The notes under the pieces were generated by a model. The model worked only from the letters and a program-made list of their open reading frames with translations. It did no database searches and was not told the origin of the DNA. A program made the translations under genes and the position numbers. 64,000 nt of DNA from Azospirillum sp. OGB3 (GTDB lineage: Bacteria > Pseudomonadota > Alphaproteobacteria > Azospirillales > Azospirillaceae). The stretch lies in the NCBI RefSeq assembly GCF_014192915.1, contig NZ_JACHYN010000004.1, positions 310,001-374,000 of the forward strand, in the 5' to 3' direction. Shown one piece after another: positions 50,600 to 60,062 of the stretch (positions are counted from its first letter, which is position 1; each line of letters begins with the position of its first letter).

Positions 50600-51421
50600 A
50601 TGGGCCTGAGACGCATCGCCTTTGCTCTTGTGGTTCTGGGGATCGTCGTCTGGGCGGTGTTTCCCTTCGCCTGGGCCATCGTCACTTCGCTGAAGGCGGG
50701 CAGCGCGCTGTTCACGGTGGAGGCTTGGCCGTCGCAGCCCTCGCTGGCGAATTACGCGGCGATCTTCAAGGAGCAGCCCTTCGGGCGGAACATCCTGAAT
50801 TCGCTGATGGCCGCTTCGGCGGTGGTGGCGCTGTCGCTCGGGCTGGCGGTGCTGGCCGCCTACGCGCTGGGGCGGGTGCGCTTCCGCGGGCGGGGGCTGC
50901 TGCTGTTCGTGGTGTTAGGCGTGTCGATGTTCCCGCAGGTCGCCGTGCTGTCGGGCCTGTTCGAGCTGGTGCGCTGGCTCGGCCTCTACAACCGGATCGG
51001 CTCGCTGGTGCTGTCCTACCTGATCTTCACGCTGCCCTTCACCGTCTGGGTGCTGACCACCTTCATGCGCGAGCTGCCCAAGGAGCTGGAGGAGGCCGCC
51101 ATGGTGGACGGCGCCGGTCCCTTCGTGATCGTGACGCGGGTGTTCCTGCCGCTGATGGGGCCGGCGCTGGCGGCGACCGGGCTGCTCGCCTTCATCGCCG
51201 CCTGGAACGAGTTCCTGTTCGCCCTGACCTTCACCCTGACCGACGACGCGCGCACCGTGCCGGTGGCGATCGCGCTGATGTCGGGGGCCAGCCAGTACGA
51301 ACTGCCCTGGGGCCAGATCATGGCGGCGTCGGTGGTGGTGACGGTGCCGCTGATCGGGCTGGTGCTGCTGTTCCAGCGGCGGATCGTCTCCGGCCTGACC
51401 GCCGGCGCTGTGAAGGGGTAG
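50600..51421 (+). CDS. Sugar ABC transporter permease 2
   Basis: This 273-residue MalG-type permease has six transmembrane helices and the EAA loop [11 protein letters not shown] near residues 165-175. I chose ATG 50600, since GGAGGTGA lies 5 nt upstream; an in-frame ATG at 50582 lies inside the end of the previous gene. It pairs with permease 1 to form the channel. Confidence 0.92.
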   Translation: MGLRRIAFALVVLGIVVWAVFPFAWAIVTSLKAGSALFTVEAWPSQPSLANYAAIFKEQPFGRNILNSLMAASAVVALSLGLAVLAAYALGRVRFRGRGLLLFVVLGVSMFPQVAVLSGLFELVRWLGLYNRIGSLVLSYLIFTLPFTVWVLTTFMRELPKELEEAAMVDGAGPFVIVTRVFLPLMGPALAATGLLAFIAAWNEFLFALTFTLTDDARTVPVAIALMSGASQYELPWGQIMAASVVVTVPLIGLVLLFQRRIVSGLTAGAVKG

Positions 51422-51425
51422 GGCG

Positions 51426-52502
51426 ATGGCGGGCGTCACGCTGCGCGGGGTGCGCAAGAGCTTCGGGCGGATCGAGGTCATCCACGGCGTCGACCTGGAG
51501 GTCGCGGACGGCGAGTTCGTCGCCTTCGTCGGGCCGTCCGGCTGCGGCAAGTCCACGCTGCTGCGGCTGATCGCCGGGCTGGAGGAGCCGAGCGCCGGAG
51601 ACCTGTCCATCGGCGGGCAGCGGGTCAACGACCGGCCGCCGGCGGCGCGCGGCATCGCCATGGTCTTCCAGTCCTACGCGCTTTACCCGCACATGACGGC
51701 CTACGACAACATGGCTTTCGGCCTGACCCTGTCGCGGACCGACAAGGGGACCATTGCGGAGCGGGTGCGCGCCGCCGCCCGGCTCTTGCAGATCGAGGAT
51801 CTGCTCGACCGCAAGCCGCGCGACCTGTCCGGCGGGCAGCGCCAGCGGGTCGCCATCGGGCGGGCCATCGTGCGCGAGCCGCAGGTCTTCCTGTTCGACG
51901 AGCCGCTGTCCAACCTTGACGCCGGCCTGCGCGTGCAGATGCGCCTGGAGATCGCCAAGCTGAAGGCCGACCTGCGCGCCACCATGATCTACGTGACCCA
52001 CGATCAGGTGGAGGCGATGACCCTGGCCGACCGCATCGTCGTGCTGAACGCCGGGCGGGTCGAGCAGGCCGGCACGCCGCTGGAGCTGTACCACCGCCCA
52101 CGCAACCGCTTCGTCGCCGGCTTCATCGGCTCCCCGGCCATGAACTTCCTGGATGTGGTCTCGGAGGGGCGGGCGGACGGGTCGGTGCGGGTGTGGTTGC
52201 CCGGTGGTGTGCCGCTGGATGTCGCCGTGGACGGCGCCGCGCCGCCGGCGGGCACACCCCTGACGCTCGGCGTGCGGCCGGAGCATGTCGGTTTGGCCGA
52301 TGGCGGGGCCGGACTGCTCGCCACCATCCTGGCCGTGGAGCGGCTGGGCGGCGAGACTCATTGCCACGCCGCGCTGGAGGACGGGCAGCGGCTCCTGGTC
52401 CGCCTGGACGGCGACCGGCCGGTGGCGGCGGGCGAGCGCTTGCGCTTGAACCTGCGGGGCGAAACCGCGCATCTCTTCGGTGCGGACGGGCAGAGGCTCT
52501 GA
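51426..52502 (+). CDS. Sugar ABC transporter ATPase (MalK/UgpC type)
   Basis: This 358-residue ATPase has Walker [10 protein letters not shown] near residue 37, the Q-loop [10 protein letters not shown], the signature L-S-G-G-Q-R-Q-R near 135, Walker [13 protein letters not shown] near 155 and the switch His. A C-terminal TOBE/MalK regulatory part follows (about 240-355). It powers uptake through the two permeases. A DeoR-type regulator follows 74 bp later. Confidence 0.93.
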   Translation: MAGVTLRGVRKSFGRIEVIHGVDLEVADGEFVAFVGPSGCGKSTLLRLIAGLEEPSAGDLSIGGQRVNDRPPAARGIAMVFQSYALYPHMTAYDNMAFGLTLSRTDKGTIAERVRAAARLLQIEDLLDRKPRDLSGGQRQRVAIGRAIVREPQVFLFDEPLSNLDAGLRVQMRLEIAKLKADLRATMIYVTHDQVEAMTLADRIVVLNAGRVEQAGTPLELYHRPRNRFVAGFIGSPAMNFLDVVSEGRADGSVRVWLPGGVPLDVAVDGAAPPAGTPLTLGVRPEHVGLADGGAGLLATILAVERLGGETHCHAALEDGQRLLVRLDGDRPVAAGERLRLNLRGETAHLFGADGQRL

Positions 52503-52576
52503 GCGCCGAGGCGGGGTGAGCTGCACCGCTTTCGAATGAACTTGCGGGCGAAGCGGCGGTCAGCTTGAATGCCGCC

Positions 52577-53374
52577 ATGGACATCATGACTCCCCGGCAG
52601 ACCGACATCCTGGCGCTGGCCCGCACGCAGGGGCGCGTGCTGGTCGACGATCTGGCCACCCGCTTCAACGTCACGCCGCAGACCATCCGCAAGGACCTGA
52701 ACGAGCTGTGCGACCGCCGCCTGCTCCAGCGCGTCCACGGCGGCGCCGTCGCCGGGTCGGGGGTCGAGAATCTCGGCTACGAGGCGCGGCGGCTGATCGC
52801 CCAGGACGAGAAGCGCGCCATCGGCCGTCGCGCGGCGGAACTGGTTCCCGACAGCTCCTCCCTCTTCATCAACATCGGCACGACGACGGAGGAGGTGGCC
52901 CGCGCGCTCCAGGGGCGCAGCGGGCTGGTGGTCATCACCAACAACATCAACGTCGCCAACCTGCTGCGCCCCGAGCCGCACATCGAGGTGATCGTGGCCG
53001 GCGGCGTGGTGCGGCGGTCGGACGGCGGCATCGTCGGCGAGGCCGCCATCGACTTCTTCAACCAGTTCATGGCCGACTTCGCGGTGATCGGCGCCTCGGC
53101 CATCGACGAGAGCGGGGCGCTGCTCGACTTCGACTACCGTGAGGTGCGGGTGTCGCAGGCGATCATGGCGAACGCCCGCCACGTCATCCTGGTCGCCGAC
53201 CGTGGCAAGCTGGAGCGCACGGCCCCGGTGCGCATCGGCCACATCTCCCAGGTCCACACCTTCGTCACAGACGTCCTGCCCTCCGACCGGCTGGCCCGCA
53301 TCTGCCGAGAATCCGGTGTGCGGGTGGAGGAGCTGTTCCCCGACCGCGCGACGGAGCCGGAACCCCAGGACTGA
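52577..53374 (+). CDS. DeoR-family regulator (GlpR-like)
   Basis: This 265-residue repressor has the DeoR helix-turn-helix at the N-terminus (V-D-D-L-A-T-R-F-N-V-T-P-Q-T-I-R-K-D-L near residues 22-40, Q-R-V-H-G-G-A near 51) and the sugar-phosphate-sensing domain (I-G-T-T-T-E-E-V near 97-104, N-N-I-N-V near 120). P-Q-T-I-R-K-D-L-N points to the GlpR group. The start could be ATG 52577 or 52586. Placement right after the sugar ABC genes makes that operon its probable target. It converges on the lactate permease gene with 3 bp between. Confidence 0.9.
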   Translation: MDIMTPRQTDILALARTQGRVLVDDLATRFNVTPQTIRKDLNELCDRRLLQRVHGGAVAGSGVENLGYEARRLIAQDEKRAIGRRAAELVPDSSSLFINIGTTTEEVARALQGRSGLVVITNNINVANLLRPEPHIEVIVAGGVVRRSDGGIVGEAAIDFFNQFMADFAVIGASAIDESGALLDFDYREVRVSQAIMANARHVILVADRGKLERTAPVRIGHISQVHTFVTDVLPSDRLARICRESGVRVEELFPDRATEPEPQD

Positions 53375-53377
53375 CCC

Positions 53378-54886
53378 TTACACCAGCCAGACCCAGGCGG
53401 TGACGACGAGGAGCAGCGACGCCGTGGAGGCGACGCCGATGGGCAGGGCCAGCCGGTAGATCGCGGATTCCGCCTTGGTCAGCCCGAGGAGGCTGGAGGC
53501 GAGCACGATCCGGCCCGGCGTCAGCAGCGTGCAGACGCTGCCGGCCACCACCTGGATGGCGGCGGCGGCGATCAGCGGCAGGCCGCTGCCCGACGCAAGG
53601 TTGACCTGGATGTGCATCATCAGAGCGTTCGACGCCGTGTTGGAGCCGGTCAGCATGCCCGTCGCCGCCCCCAGCACCGGCACGGCCAGCACGGCGGCGG
53701 AGCCCGCCAGCGCCTGCCACGCCTGCCCGAAGGCCGTGGCCCCGCCGGAGGCGGCCATGAAGGCGGCCAGCTCCACGAAGACCAGCGTCGCCGCCATCGG
53801 CACCAGCGCCGCGCGCAGGGCGGGGACCGCCACCGGCAGAGCGCGCCCGCGCGGCAGGCCCGCCAGCATGACCAGGGCGATGGCGACCAGCCAGGTCGAG
53901 GGGTGGCGCAGCAGGGGCATCGGCGCCAGCCCGCCGAAGGGGTCGAGCACCAGCCAGTCGGCCGTCCAGTCGGACAGCGGCGGGACCAGCCGGGTCGCCA
54001 TCAGCCCGCCGACCAAAACCACGTAAGGCCACAGCAGGGCGAGCAGCCGCGAGAGGCCGGCGGCGTCGCGCGGCAGCCGCCGCGCCTCAACCGCGACGAG
54101 CAGCACGGCCGTCGCCAGCCCGCCGCCCAGTTCCGGCGCCACGAAGCGGTTGGTCAGCCAGAGCAGCCCGGCCAGCGCCAGCATCAGGGCGAAGTCCCTG
54201 GCGCGGTCGATCGGGCTGGAGGTCAGCCCGGCGCCGTGGATCAGCCGCCAGAACACCAGCAGCAGGCTGGGCAGCACGACCACCATCAGAGCGGCGCTGG
54301 CCGTCCCCAGCTCGGTGAAGGACACGCCGATCAGCTCCGCCCCGACCCGCGTGCCGACGCCCAGCGCCCCCCAGGGGGCGAGCATCTGGCTGAACAGGCC
54401 CAGCGCCGCGGCGTGGGCCGGCGGCAGGTTCAGCGGGCGCAGCATGGCGAGCGCCACGACCAGCCCGACGCCGAACCCGGTCACCGATTCGGCGAAGGGG
54501 CCGGCGAGCAGGCAGGCGACGAAGACGGCGCGGCGGCGCTCGGCCGGGGTCTTCGCCTCGCTCCGCGCTTCGGCCTTGACGGCGCGCGCTTCGAAGGCGC
54601 GGTGGAACAGCAGGCCCGCCGCGATGATCGACATGGCGTGCCACGCCAGCCACGCTCCCTCGCCGGCCTTCCGCGCCACGGCCGGGAGCAGGTCCGGCAG
54701 TTGGGTCAGCCAATCCGCAGCGCCGCCGCCGCCCGGCTGCGCCACCATCAGGGCTGCCAAGAGCACCCCGGCGGCCAGCGCCATGCCTGCAGTCCCGGCG
54801 GTCAGCATGCTGACACGCCGCGATACGAGCAGGGCGACGGTGGCGGCGAGCGGCAGGAGATGGAGGGTCAGGGGCATGATCGACAC
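53378..54886 (-). CDS. L-lactate permease family transporter
   Basis: This 502-residue protein has 12 or more transmembrane helices and the LctP family marks: G-P-F-A-E-S-V-T-G-F-G-V-G near residue 129 and S-Q-M-L-A-P-W-G-A-L-G-V-G-T near 165. The family imports lactate or glycolate with protons. The start at ATG 54886 has alternatives (54877). Just 15-48 bp before it is the large inverted repeat at 54901-54934. No lactate dehydrogenase gene is adjacent. Confidence 0.9.
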   Translation of the reverse strand: MSIMPLTLHLLPLAATVALLVSRRVSMLTAGTAGMALAAGVLLAALMVAQPGGGGAADWLTQLPDLLPAVARKAGEGAWLAWHAMSIIAAGLLFHRAFEARAVKAEARSEAKTPAERRRAVFVACLLAGPFAESVTGFGVGLVVALAMLRPLNLPPAHAAALGLFSQMLAPWGALGVGTRVGAELIGVSFTELGTASAALMVVVLPSLLLVFWRLIHGAGLTSSPIDRARDFALMLALAGLLWLTNRFVAPELGGGLATAVLLVAVEARRLPRDAAGLSRLLALLWPYVVLVGGLMATRLVPPLSDWTADWLVLDPFGGLAPMPLLRHPSTWLVAIALVMLAGLPRGRALPVAVPALRAALVPMAATLVFVELAAFMAASGGATAFGQAWQALAGSAAVLAVPVLGAATGMLTGSNTASNALMMHIQVNLASGSGLPLIAAAAIQVVAGSVCTLLTPGRIVLASSLLGLTKAESAIYRLALPIGVASTASLLLVVTAWVWLV

Positions 54887-54900
54887 TGGGGACCGTGATT

Positions 54901-54934
54901 GAAGCGTGCTGATATACTAATATCGGCACGCTTC
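54901..54934. promoter_or_regulatory. 34-bp inverted repeat before the lactate permease gene
   Basis: The outer arms GAAGCGTGC / GCACGCTTC are 9 bp and perfect; the inner arms GATAT / ATATC surround ACTA, with a single mismatch between. The centre TGATATACTA equals that of the site at 28491. Its closeness to the start codon (15 bp) means that it is either an operator overlapping the transcript start or an mRNA hairpin that hides the ribosome site. Confidence 0.75.
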
Positions 54935-54994
54935 GGCCAGCCCCATCGGTCTTTGCGCGGCAGCCCCGCGCGTCCGGCCCTTCCCCCCGCAGGC

Positions 54995-55585
54995 TCAGGC
55001 GCCCTTGGCGCCGCGCAGCAGGGCGATTTCCGACAGAAGGTCGTCGATGGCGGCCAGAGCGAAGTCCAGGGCGGCCTGATCGGTCAGCCGGCCATCCTTG
55101 ATCTTCTCGTGCACCATGCCGATGACCACCTGCGGACGGGCGATGACCCGGCCCATCATGCCGGACAGCGTCTCGCGCATCTCGTGCTGGGCGCGCACGC
55201 CGCCGGTGAAGGCGGGGGAGGCGGTCATGATGAGGATCGGCTTGCCCCGCACCGGCGATTTCATGGCCGGGCGCGATGCCCAGTCCAGGGCGTTCTTCAG
55301 CACACCCGACATGCCGTAATTGTATTCCGGGGAGATGATGACCAGCCCGTCGGCCGCGGCGATGGAGTCGCGCAGCGCGGTGGCCGGGGCGGGGGTGTTC
55401 TCCGCGTCCAGGTCGGGGTCGTAGGGCGGGATGTCATTCAGGGGGAACAGCGCCATTTCCGCCTTGCTGTCCGCCTTGTTGCCCAGCGAGCCGGCGAGCG
55501 TGTTCAGCACCGCGGTGCAGTGGGAGAGGCGGCGGATGCTGCCGGAAATCCCGAGAAGGCGGACGGGCTTGGCGGTGTCGGTCAT
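54995..55585 (-). CDS. NADPH-dependent FMN reductase family protein
   Basis: This 196-residue flavodoxin-like protein has a G-I-S-G-S-I-R-R-L-S phosphate-binding loop near residues 11-20 and the S-P-E-Y-N-Y-G-M-S-G-V-L-K-N-A-L-D-W signature near 90-107, as in ChrR/YieF and azoreductase-type quinone reductases. It reduces quinones or chromate with NAD(P)H and FMN. The start is ATG 55585; the open frame reaches 55627. It lies upstream of the lactate permease gene on the same strand. Confidence 0.9.
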   Translation of the reverse strand: MTDTAKPVRLLGISGSIRRLSHCTAVLNTLAGSLGNKADSKAEMALFPLNDIPPYDPDLDAENTPAPATALRDSIAAADGLVIISPEYNYGMSGVLKNALDWASRPAMKSPVRGKPILIMTASPAFTGGVRAQHEMRETLSGMMGRVIARPQVVIGMVHEKIKDGRLTDQAALDFALAAIDDLLSEIALLRGAKGA

Positions 55586-55955
55586 CGTGGCTGTCCTGTT
55601 GCGGTTTGAGAGGGCTGTCCGTTCCAACGGCGCGCGTGGCGGATGGTGCCGCCCCTCTCATCGGGGCGCAACCCGGAGGATCGGGGGGCATTGCCCTTGC
55701 CTTCCGCCGCGGATCGGAGCGGACTCCGTAGAATCCACAATACGGCAGCAGCGCTGCGAAAACGTCTAAAATACAGAATAAATCGGCGGTTTTTTCAATA
55801 CTTGCAGCGGCCTAGCAGGCGGGATGCCCTGCGGAAGTCCCCGACGATGGTCGGAGGCGGTGCGACAATATGGTGATGATTTTCGGCCATTAATACAGTA
55901 GAAATAGCACTTAAGTAGTGTTTTATGCATGTTCTCCGTGACGGGGTGCTGGCTT
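55586..55955. other. Divergent promoter region, no gene seen
   Basis: The 370-bp gap between the FMN reductase and chemoreceptor genes is AT-rich for this genome in 55730-55800 and 55860-55930. It carries GCAGG/CCTGC arms near 55816-55833 and CACT-TAAGT-AGTG at 55908-55920, 36 bp before the receptor start. I could not place a confident -35/-10 pair. No convincing small frame was found. Confidence 0.55.
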
Positions 55956-57962
55956 ATGCGCGATAATGGACCGGTTACGAACCGCGAAATCGAAATGGCC
56001 GACGACATGCTTCTGGTGTCGCGGACCGACACCCGCGGCAAGATTACGTTCGTCAATAAAGCATTTGTTGATATTAGCGGTTTTTCGGAAACAGAATTAT
56101 TCGGCGCGCCGCACAATCTTGTGCGCCATCCGGACATGCCGCCGGCGGCCTTTGCCAACCTGTGGGAAACCATCAAGGACGGCAGGCCGTGGGAGGGGCT
56201 GGTCAAGAACCGGTCCAAGAACGGCGACCATTATTGGGTCAAGGCGAACGTCACCCCGATCACCGAAAAGGGGGTGGTGACGGAGTATATTTCCATCCGG
56301 TCCAAGCCGAGCCGCGACGCGGTGGCGGAGGCGGAGCGCATCTACGCCGAGATCCGCGGCGGGCGTGGTCAGCAGTACGGGCTTCTGGACGGGCAGATCG
56401 TCCGCCGCGGCTTCGGCGTCTGGCTGAGCAGCCTGGTATCCAGCATCGGCGGGCGCATCCTGGCGACCAACGGCCTCCTGTTGCTGACCGTGATCGCCCT
56501 CGGCGGGGTGAGCCTGACGGGCGGCGACAGCGTCGGGATATTCGCCGGTCTGATGTTGTTCGGCCTGCTGGTGGCCGGCATCGGCACGCTCAGCGTGATG
56601 GGCACGGTGCGCCGGCCGCTCGGGCTGGTGGAAACACACCTCGACGCTATCGCCCGCGGCGACCTGATGACCAACGTTCCCAGCTCCGGCGTTGCGGAGT
56701 TCGCCCGCATCCGGTCGCAGATCCGCGCCGTGAAGGCGAAGCTGAACTATTCCACCCAGGAGCGCATGGAGCGCCAGCGCCAAGCGGAGGAGGAGCGCAT
56801 CACCGCCCTCCAGGCCATGGCCGAGACGGTGGAGCGCGAGGCCAGCCACGCGGTGGAGCAGGTGGCCCTGCGCACCGGCGGCATGGCCCAGGACGCCGAC
56901 GCCATGGCGACCTCGGCCGAGCGGGTCAGCATCAACGCCCAGAACGTCGCCGCGGCGGCGGAGGAGGCGCTGGCCAACGCCCAGACGGTGGCGGCGGCGA
57001 CGGAGGAGCTGGCGGCCTCGATCCGCGAAATCTCCGCGCAGATCGCCCATTCCAGCGCGGTCACCCGTCGCGCCGTGGAGAACGGCCAGCGCACCCAGGG
57101 CACCATCCAGTCCCTGTCGGAGGCGGTCGGCCGCATCGACGAGGTGGTCAAGCTGATCACCGACATCGCCAGCCAGACCAACCTGCTGGCGCTCAACGCG
57201 ACCATCGAGGCGGCGCGCGCCGGTGAGGCCGGGAAGGGTTTCGCGGTGGTGGCGCAGGAGGTGAAGAACCTCGCCAACCAGACCGCCCGCTCGACCGAGG
57301 AGATCACCCGCCTGATCGCGGAAATCCAGGGTGTGACCGGCACCGCCGTGGGCGCGGTGGCGGAGATCGGCGACACCATCGGCGAGATCGACCAGATCTC
57401 CAGCGCCATCGCCGCCGCGATGGAGGAGCAGGCCGCCGCCACCCAGGAAATCAGCCGCAACGTGGTGGAGACCTCCAACGCCGCGCAGGAGGTGTCGGTG
57501 CGCATCGCCGCCGTCTCCAGCGACGCCGACCAGACCGGTTCGCAGGCCTCGGGCGTGCGGGCCGGCTCGGACGAGGTGGCGACGAGCATCGACGAGCTGC
57601 GCCGCGTGCTGGTGCGTGTCGTCCGCACCTCCACCAGCGACGCCGACCGCCGCCGCAGCCCGCGCTACCGGGTGAACGAGGCCTGCGGCGTCGTGGTGCA
57701 GGGGCGCGATCAGTCCGGCACACTGACCGACCTGTCGAACGGTGGCGCCATGCTGAGCGGGATCGGCGGTCTTGGCGTGGGCGACCGTGGCACCCTGCGG
57801 CTCGACCGCTTCGGCCTGACCGTCGCCTTCGAGGTGCGGGCCATCGACAAGACGGCGATCCATGTCCGCTTCTCCGAAAGCGACGTGGCCCTGCCGCGCT
57901 TCCGTGACGCCTTCGCCCAGTTGACCCGCGGTCTTCAGCCGGTGGCGACGGCGGCCGCCTGA
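55956..57962 (+). CDS. Aer-type PAS chemoreceptor with C-terminal PilZ domain
   Basis: This receptor of 668 residues has an N-terminal PAS domain (about residues 10-110) of the Aer FAD-binding type (opening P-V-T-N-R-E, later [11 protein letters not shown]), then two hydrophobic segments near 160-205, a HAMP region and a methyl-accepting signalling hairpin (tip with [20 protein letters not shown]). A PilZ domain at about 560-650 carries the c-di-GMP motifs R-S-P-R-Y-R and D-L-S-N-G-G. It should guide energy or oxygen taxis and change with c-di-GMP. Receptors ending in PilZ are known from Azospirillum. It is followed by a strong terminator. Confidence 0.9.
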   Translation: MRDNGPVTNREIEMADDMLLVSRTDTRGKITFVNKAFVDISGFSETELFGAPHNLVRHPDMPPAAFANLWETIKDGRPWEGLVKNRSKNGDHYWVKANVTPITEKGVVTEYISIRSKPSRDAVAEAERIYAEIRGGRGQQYGLLDGQIVRRGFGVWLSSLVSSIGGRILATNGLLLLTVIALGGVSLTGGDSVGIFAGLMLFGLLVAGIGTLSVMGTVRRPLGLVETHLDAIARGDLMTNVPSSGVAEFARIRSQIRAVKAKLNYSTQERMERQRQAEEERITALQAMAETVEREASHAVEQVALRTGGMAQDADAMATSAERVSINAQNVAAAAEEALANAQTVAAATEELAASIREISAQIAHSSAVTRRAVENGQRTQGTIQSLSEAVGRIDEVVKLITDIASQTNLLALNATIEAARAGEAGKGFAVVAQEVKNLANQTARSTEEITRLIAEIQGVTGTAVGAVAEIGDTIGEIDQISSAIAAAMEEQAAATQEISRNVVETSNAAQEVSVRIAAVSSDADQTGSQASGVRAGSDEVATSIDELRRVLVRVVRTSTSDADRRRSPRYRVNEACGVVVQGRDQSGTLTDLSNGGAMLSGIGGLGVGDRGTLRLDRFGLTVAFEVRAIDKTAIHVRFSESDVALPRFRDAFAQLTRGLQPVATAAA

Positions 57963-57984
57963 CGAATCGCAACCCGCCCTGAAA

Positions 57985-58031
57985 AAACGACAACGGCCCG
58001 GCGTTCCGCACGCCGGGCCGTTGTCGTTTTG
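57985..58031. terminator. Bidirectional intrinsic terminator
   Basis: A 21-bp perfect stem (57985-58005 with 58011-58031) around a 5-nt loop has A-runs at the left foot and T-runs at the right foot. It therefore serves both the chemoreceptor gene and the converging operon that ends at 58045. Confidence 0.95.
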
Positions 58032-58044
58032 GGCTCTTCCTTCG

Positions 58045-58548
58045 TCAGCCTTCCGGCTTGTCCACGCTGTAGCGAAAGTCGCAATGGCTGGCGCCCTGCA
58101 TGATGGTCTGCGTCCGCTCCATCTTGATCGACGGGTCGTAGCCCGTGCAGAAGGCGGCGTCGCGGTTGCAGGACAGCAGGTGGCCGATATGGCCCAGCCC
58201 CATCTCCCGGTACATCTCGGCGTAGCGGCAGCGGGTGACGTTGTAGTCGAACCGAGTCTCGTCCTGGTGCAACACCTCCAGCCGCAGCGCGTCGTCCTTG
58301 GTCCACAGCGGCTGCAGGTCGGCGAAGCTCGTCAGGCTGGTGCCGTTCGGCTCGGTCGCGGCGAAGGCCGCGGCGGATTCGACGGCGGCGCGGGTGATGG
58401 CGGCGCCCAGGATCTCCTGCGCCACCGCCTCGCCCAGCCGGGCGGCCATCTCCTCATAGACCGGCTTCAGGATCGCCGCCTCGATCCCGCGGCGCTCCAG
58501 CATGCCCATCACCGGCTTGGCCGCGGGCGTGTCGGTCGGTTCGGTCAT
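58045..58548 (-). CDS. L-2-amino-thiazoline-4-carboxylate (ATC) hydrolase family protein, copy 1
   Basis: This 167-residue protein is close to the family named for ATC hydrolase. It has F-D-Y-N-V-T-R-C-R-Y-A-E near residues 101-112, the L-L-S-C-N-R-D-A-A-F near 126-135, then M-E-R-T-Q-T-I-M-Q-G and H-C-D-F-R-Y near the C-terminus, which together supply the conserved Cys and acidic residues. ATC hydrolase opens the thiazoline ring on the way to cysteine, but most members are uncharacterised. It is the last gene of the Liv operon, 24 bp after livF, and a divergent paralogue is encoded at the other end (63239). Confidence 0.82.
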   Translation of the reverse strand: MTEPTDTPAAKPVMGMLERRGIEAAILKPVYEEMAARLGEAVAQEILGAAITRAAVESAAAFAATEPNGTSLTSFADLQPLWTKDDALRLEVLHQDETRFDYNVTRCRYAEMYREMGLGHIGHLLSCNRDAAFCTGYDPSIKMERTQTIMQGASHCDFRYSVDKPEG

Positions 58549-58572
58549 CGGTGTCTCCGTCTCAAGAAGCCG

Positions 58573-59298
58573 TCAATGGGCGTGCCCGCCGAGATAGGCT
58601 TCGGCGATGCGGGGATCGTCGCGGAGCTGGGCGGCCGGGCCGGCCAGCACGATGCGCCCGTCCTCCATCACCGCCGCGTGGTCGGCGACCCGCAGGGCGG
58701 CGCGGGCGTTCTGCTCGACCAGCAGGATCGACACGCCCTCCGCCCGGATGCGCTGCACCAGATCGAAGATTTGCGCGACCACCATCGGGGCCAGCCCCAG
58801 CGACGGCTCGTCGAGCAGGAGCAGGGCGGGGCGGCGCATCAGGGCGCGGGCGATGCACAGCATCTGCTGCTCGCCGCCCGACAGCGACCCGGCGTTCTGG
58901 CGCAGGCGCTCCCGCAGGACCGGGAACATGTCGAGCATCCGGTCGAGTTCGCCCAGCCCGATGTCGCCGCCGCCGAGCACCAGATTCTCCCGCACGCTCA
59001 TGTTGGAGAAGATCTGGCGGCCCTCCGGCGCCTGGGACAGGCCGAGCTTGACGATGCGGTGGGCCGGCAGGTTGGCGATGGGCTCGCCGCGGAAGGCGAT
59101 GCCGCCCCGGCTCGCCCGGTAGACGCCCGAGATCGCCCGCATCAGCGTCGTCTTGCCGACGCCGTTGGAGCCCAGAACGGCGACGATGGCGCCCTGCGCC
59201 ACGGTCAGGTCGATTCCGTGCAGGATCTCCTGCGGCCCCATGGTGACGTGCAGGTTCTCGATCGCGAGAATCGGCGCGTCGGCGTGCGGCTGGCTCAT
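58573..59298 (-). CDS. livF: Branched-chain-type amino acid ABC transporter ATPase (LivF)
   Basis: This 241-residue ATPase has Walker A G-S-N-G-V-G-K-T-T near 37-45, a signature S-L-S-G-G-E-Q-Q near 138, Walker B L-L-L-L-D-E-P-S-L-G-L near 158 and the switch His replaced by Q in L-V-E-Q-N, as normal for LivF. The N-terminal half has the Y-G-like start of the LivF type. It overlaps livG by 4 bp. It powers uptake with LivG. Confidence 0.93.
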   Translation of the reverse strand: MSQPHADAPILAIENLHVTMGPQEILHGIDLTVAQGAIVAVLGSNGVGKTTLMRAISGVYRASRGGIAFRGEPIANLPAHRIVKLGLSQAPEGRQIFSNMSVRENLVLGGGDIGLGELDRMLDMFPVLRERLRQNAGSLSGGEQQMLCIARALMRRPALLLLDEPSLGLAPMVVAQIFDLVQRIRAEGVSILLVEQNARAALRVADHAAVMEDGRIVLAGPAAQLRDDPRIAEAYLGGHAH

Positions 59299-60062
59299 GC
59301 GTCCACCCCCAGATAGGCTTCCAGGACCGCTTGGTCGCGGCGGATGGCGTCGGGCGGGCCATCGGCGATCTTGCGGCCGGAGGCGAGCACCAGGATGCGC
59401 TGGCAGATGCTCATGACCAGGGTCATGTCGTGCTCCACCAGCATGATGGTCAGCCCGGTGCCGTGCAGGCGCTTGATGAAGTCGGCCAGCGCGCGGGTCT
59501 CGGTGTCGTTCAGGCCGGCGGCGGGCTCGTCGAGGATCAGGAAGCGCGGCTGCATCGCCAGCGCGCGGGCGATCTCCAGATACTTGCGCTGGCCGTAGGG
59601 CAGGTTGGCCGCCAGTTCGCCCGCCACATGGGTCAGGCCGACCGCCTCCAGCGCCTCCCAGGTGCGGCGGCTGATCTCAGCGGAACGGGCGCCGCCACCG
59701 GCGAGGGAGCCGAACAGCGCGCCCAGCGCCCCCTGCGGCAGCGCGCCGACCGCGCCCACCGACACGTTGTCGAACACCGACATGTTCGGGAAGACGCGCA
59801 GGTTCTGGAAGGTGCGGCTGATGCCCAGCCGGGCCACCTGGTTTGTCTTCAGCCCGCTGATGGTCCGGCCGTCGAAGGAGACGCTGCCCGACGACAGCGG
59901 GGTGAAGCCGGAGATCAGGTTGAACAGGGTGGTCTTGCCGGCGCCGTTCGGGCCGATCAGCCCGACCAGTTCGCCCTCGTCCACATGGCCGGTCACGTCG
60001 TTCACCGCCAGCACGCCGCCGAAGCGGCGGCTGACGTTGCGGATGTCGAGAAGATGCGTCAT
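59295..60062 (-). CDS. livG: Branched-chain-type amino acid ABC transporter ATPase (LivG)
   Basis: This 255-residue ATPase has Walker [10 protein letters not shown] near 39-47, R-T-F-Q-N near 87, L-P-Y-G-Q-R-K-Y-L-E near 152 (the LivG form of the signature), Walker B F-L-I-L-D-E-P-A-A-G-L near 170 and the H-D-M switch. ATG 60062 overlaps the livM stop by ATGA. It pairs with LivF. Confidence 0.93.
   Translation of the reverse strand: MTHLLDIRNVSRRFGGVLAVNDVTGHVDEGELVGLIGPNGAGKTTLFNLISGFTPLSSGSVSFDGRTISGLKTNQVARLGISRTFQNLRVFPNMSVFDNVSVGAVGALPQGALGALFGSLAGGGARSAEISRRTWEALEAVGLTHVAGELAANLPYGQRKYLEIARALAMQPRFLILDEPAAGLNDTETRALADFIKRLHGTGLTIMLVEHDMTLVMSICQRILVLASGRKIADGPPDAIRRDQAVLEAYLGVDA

Noticed and set aside
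53378..54934. Lactate utilisation operon
   Set aside because: Only the permease is present; no lactate dehydrogenase or LutABC genes are adjacent, so I call only the transporter.
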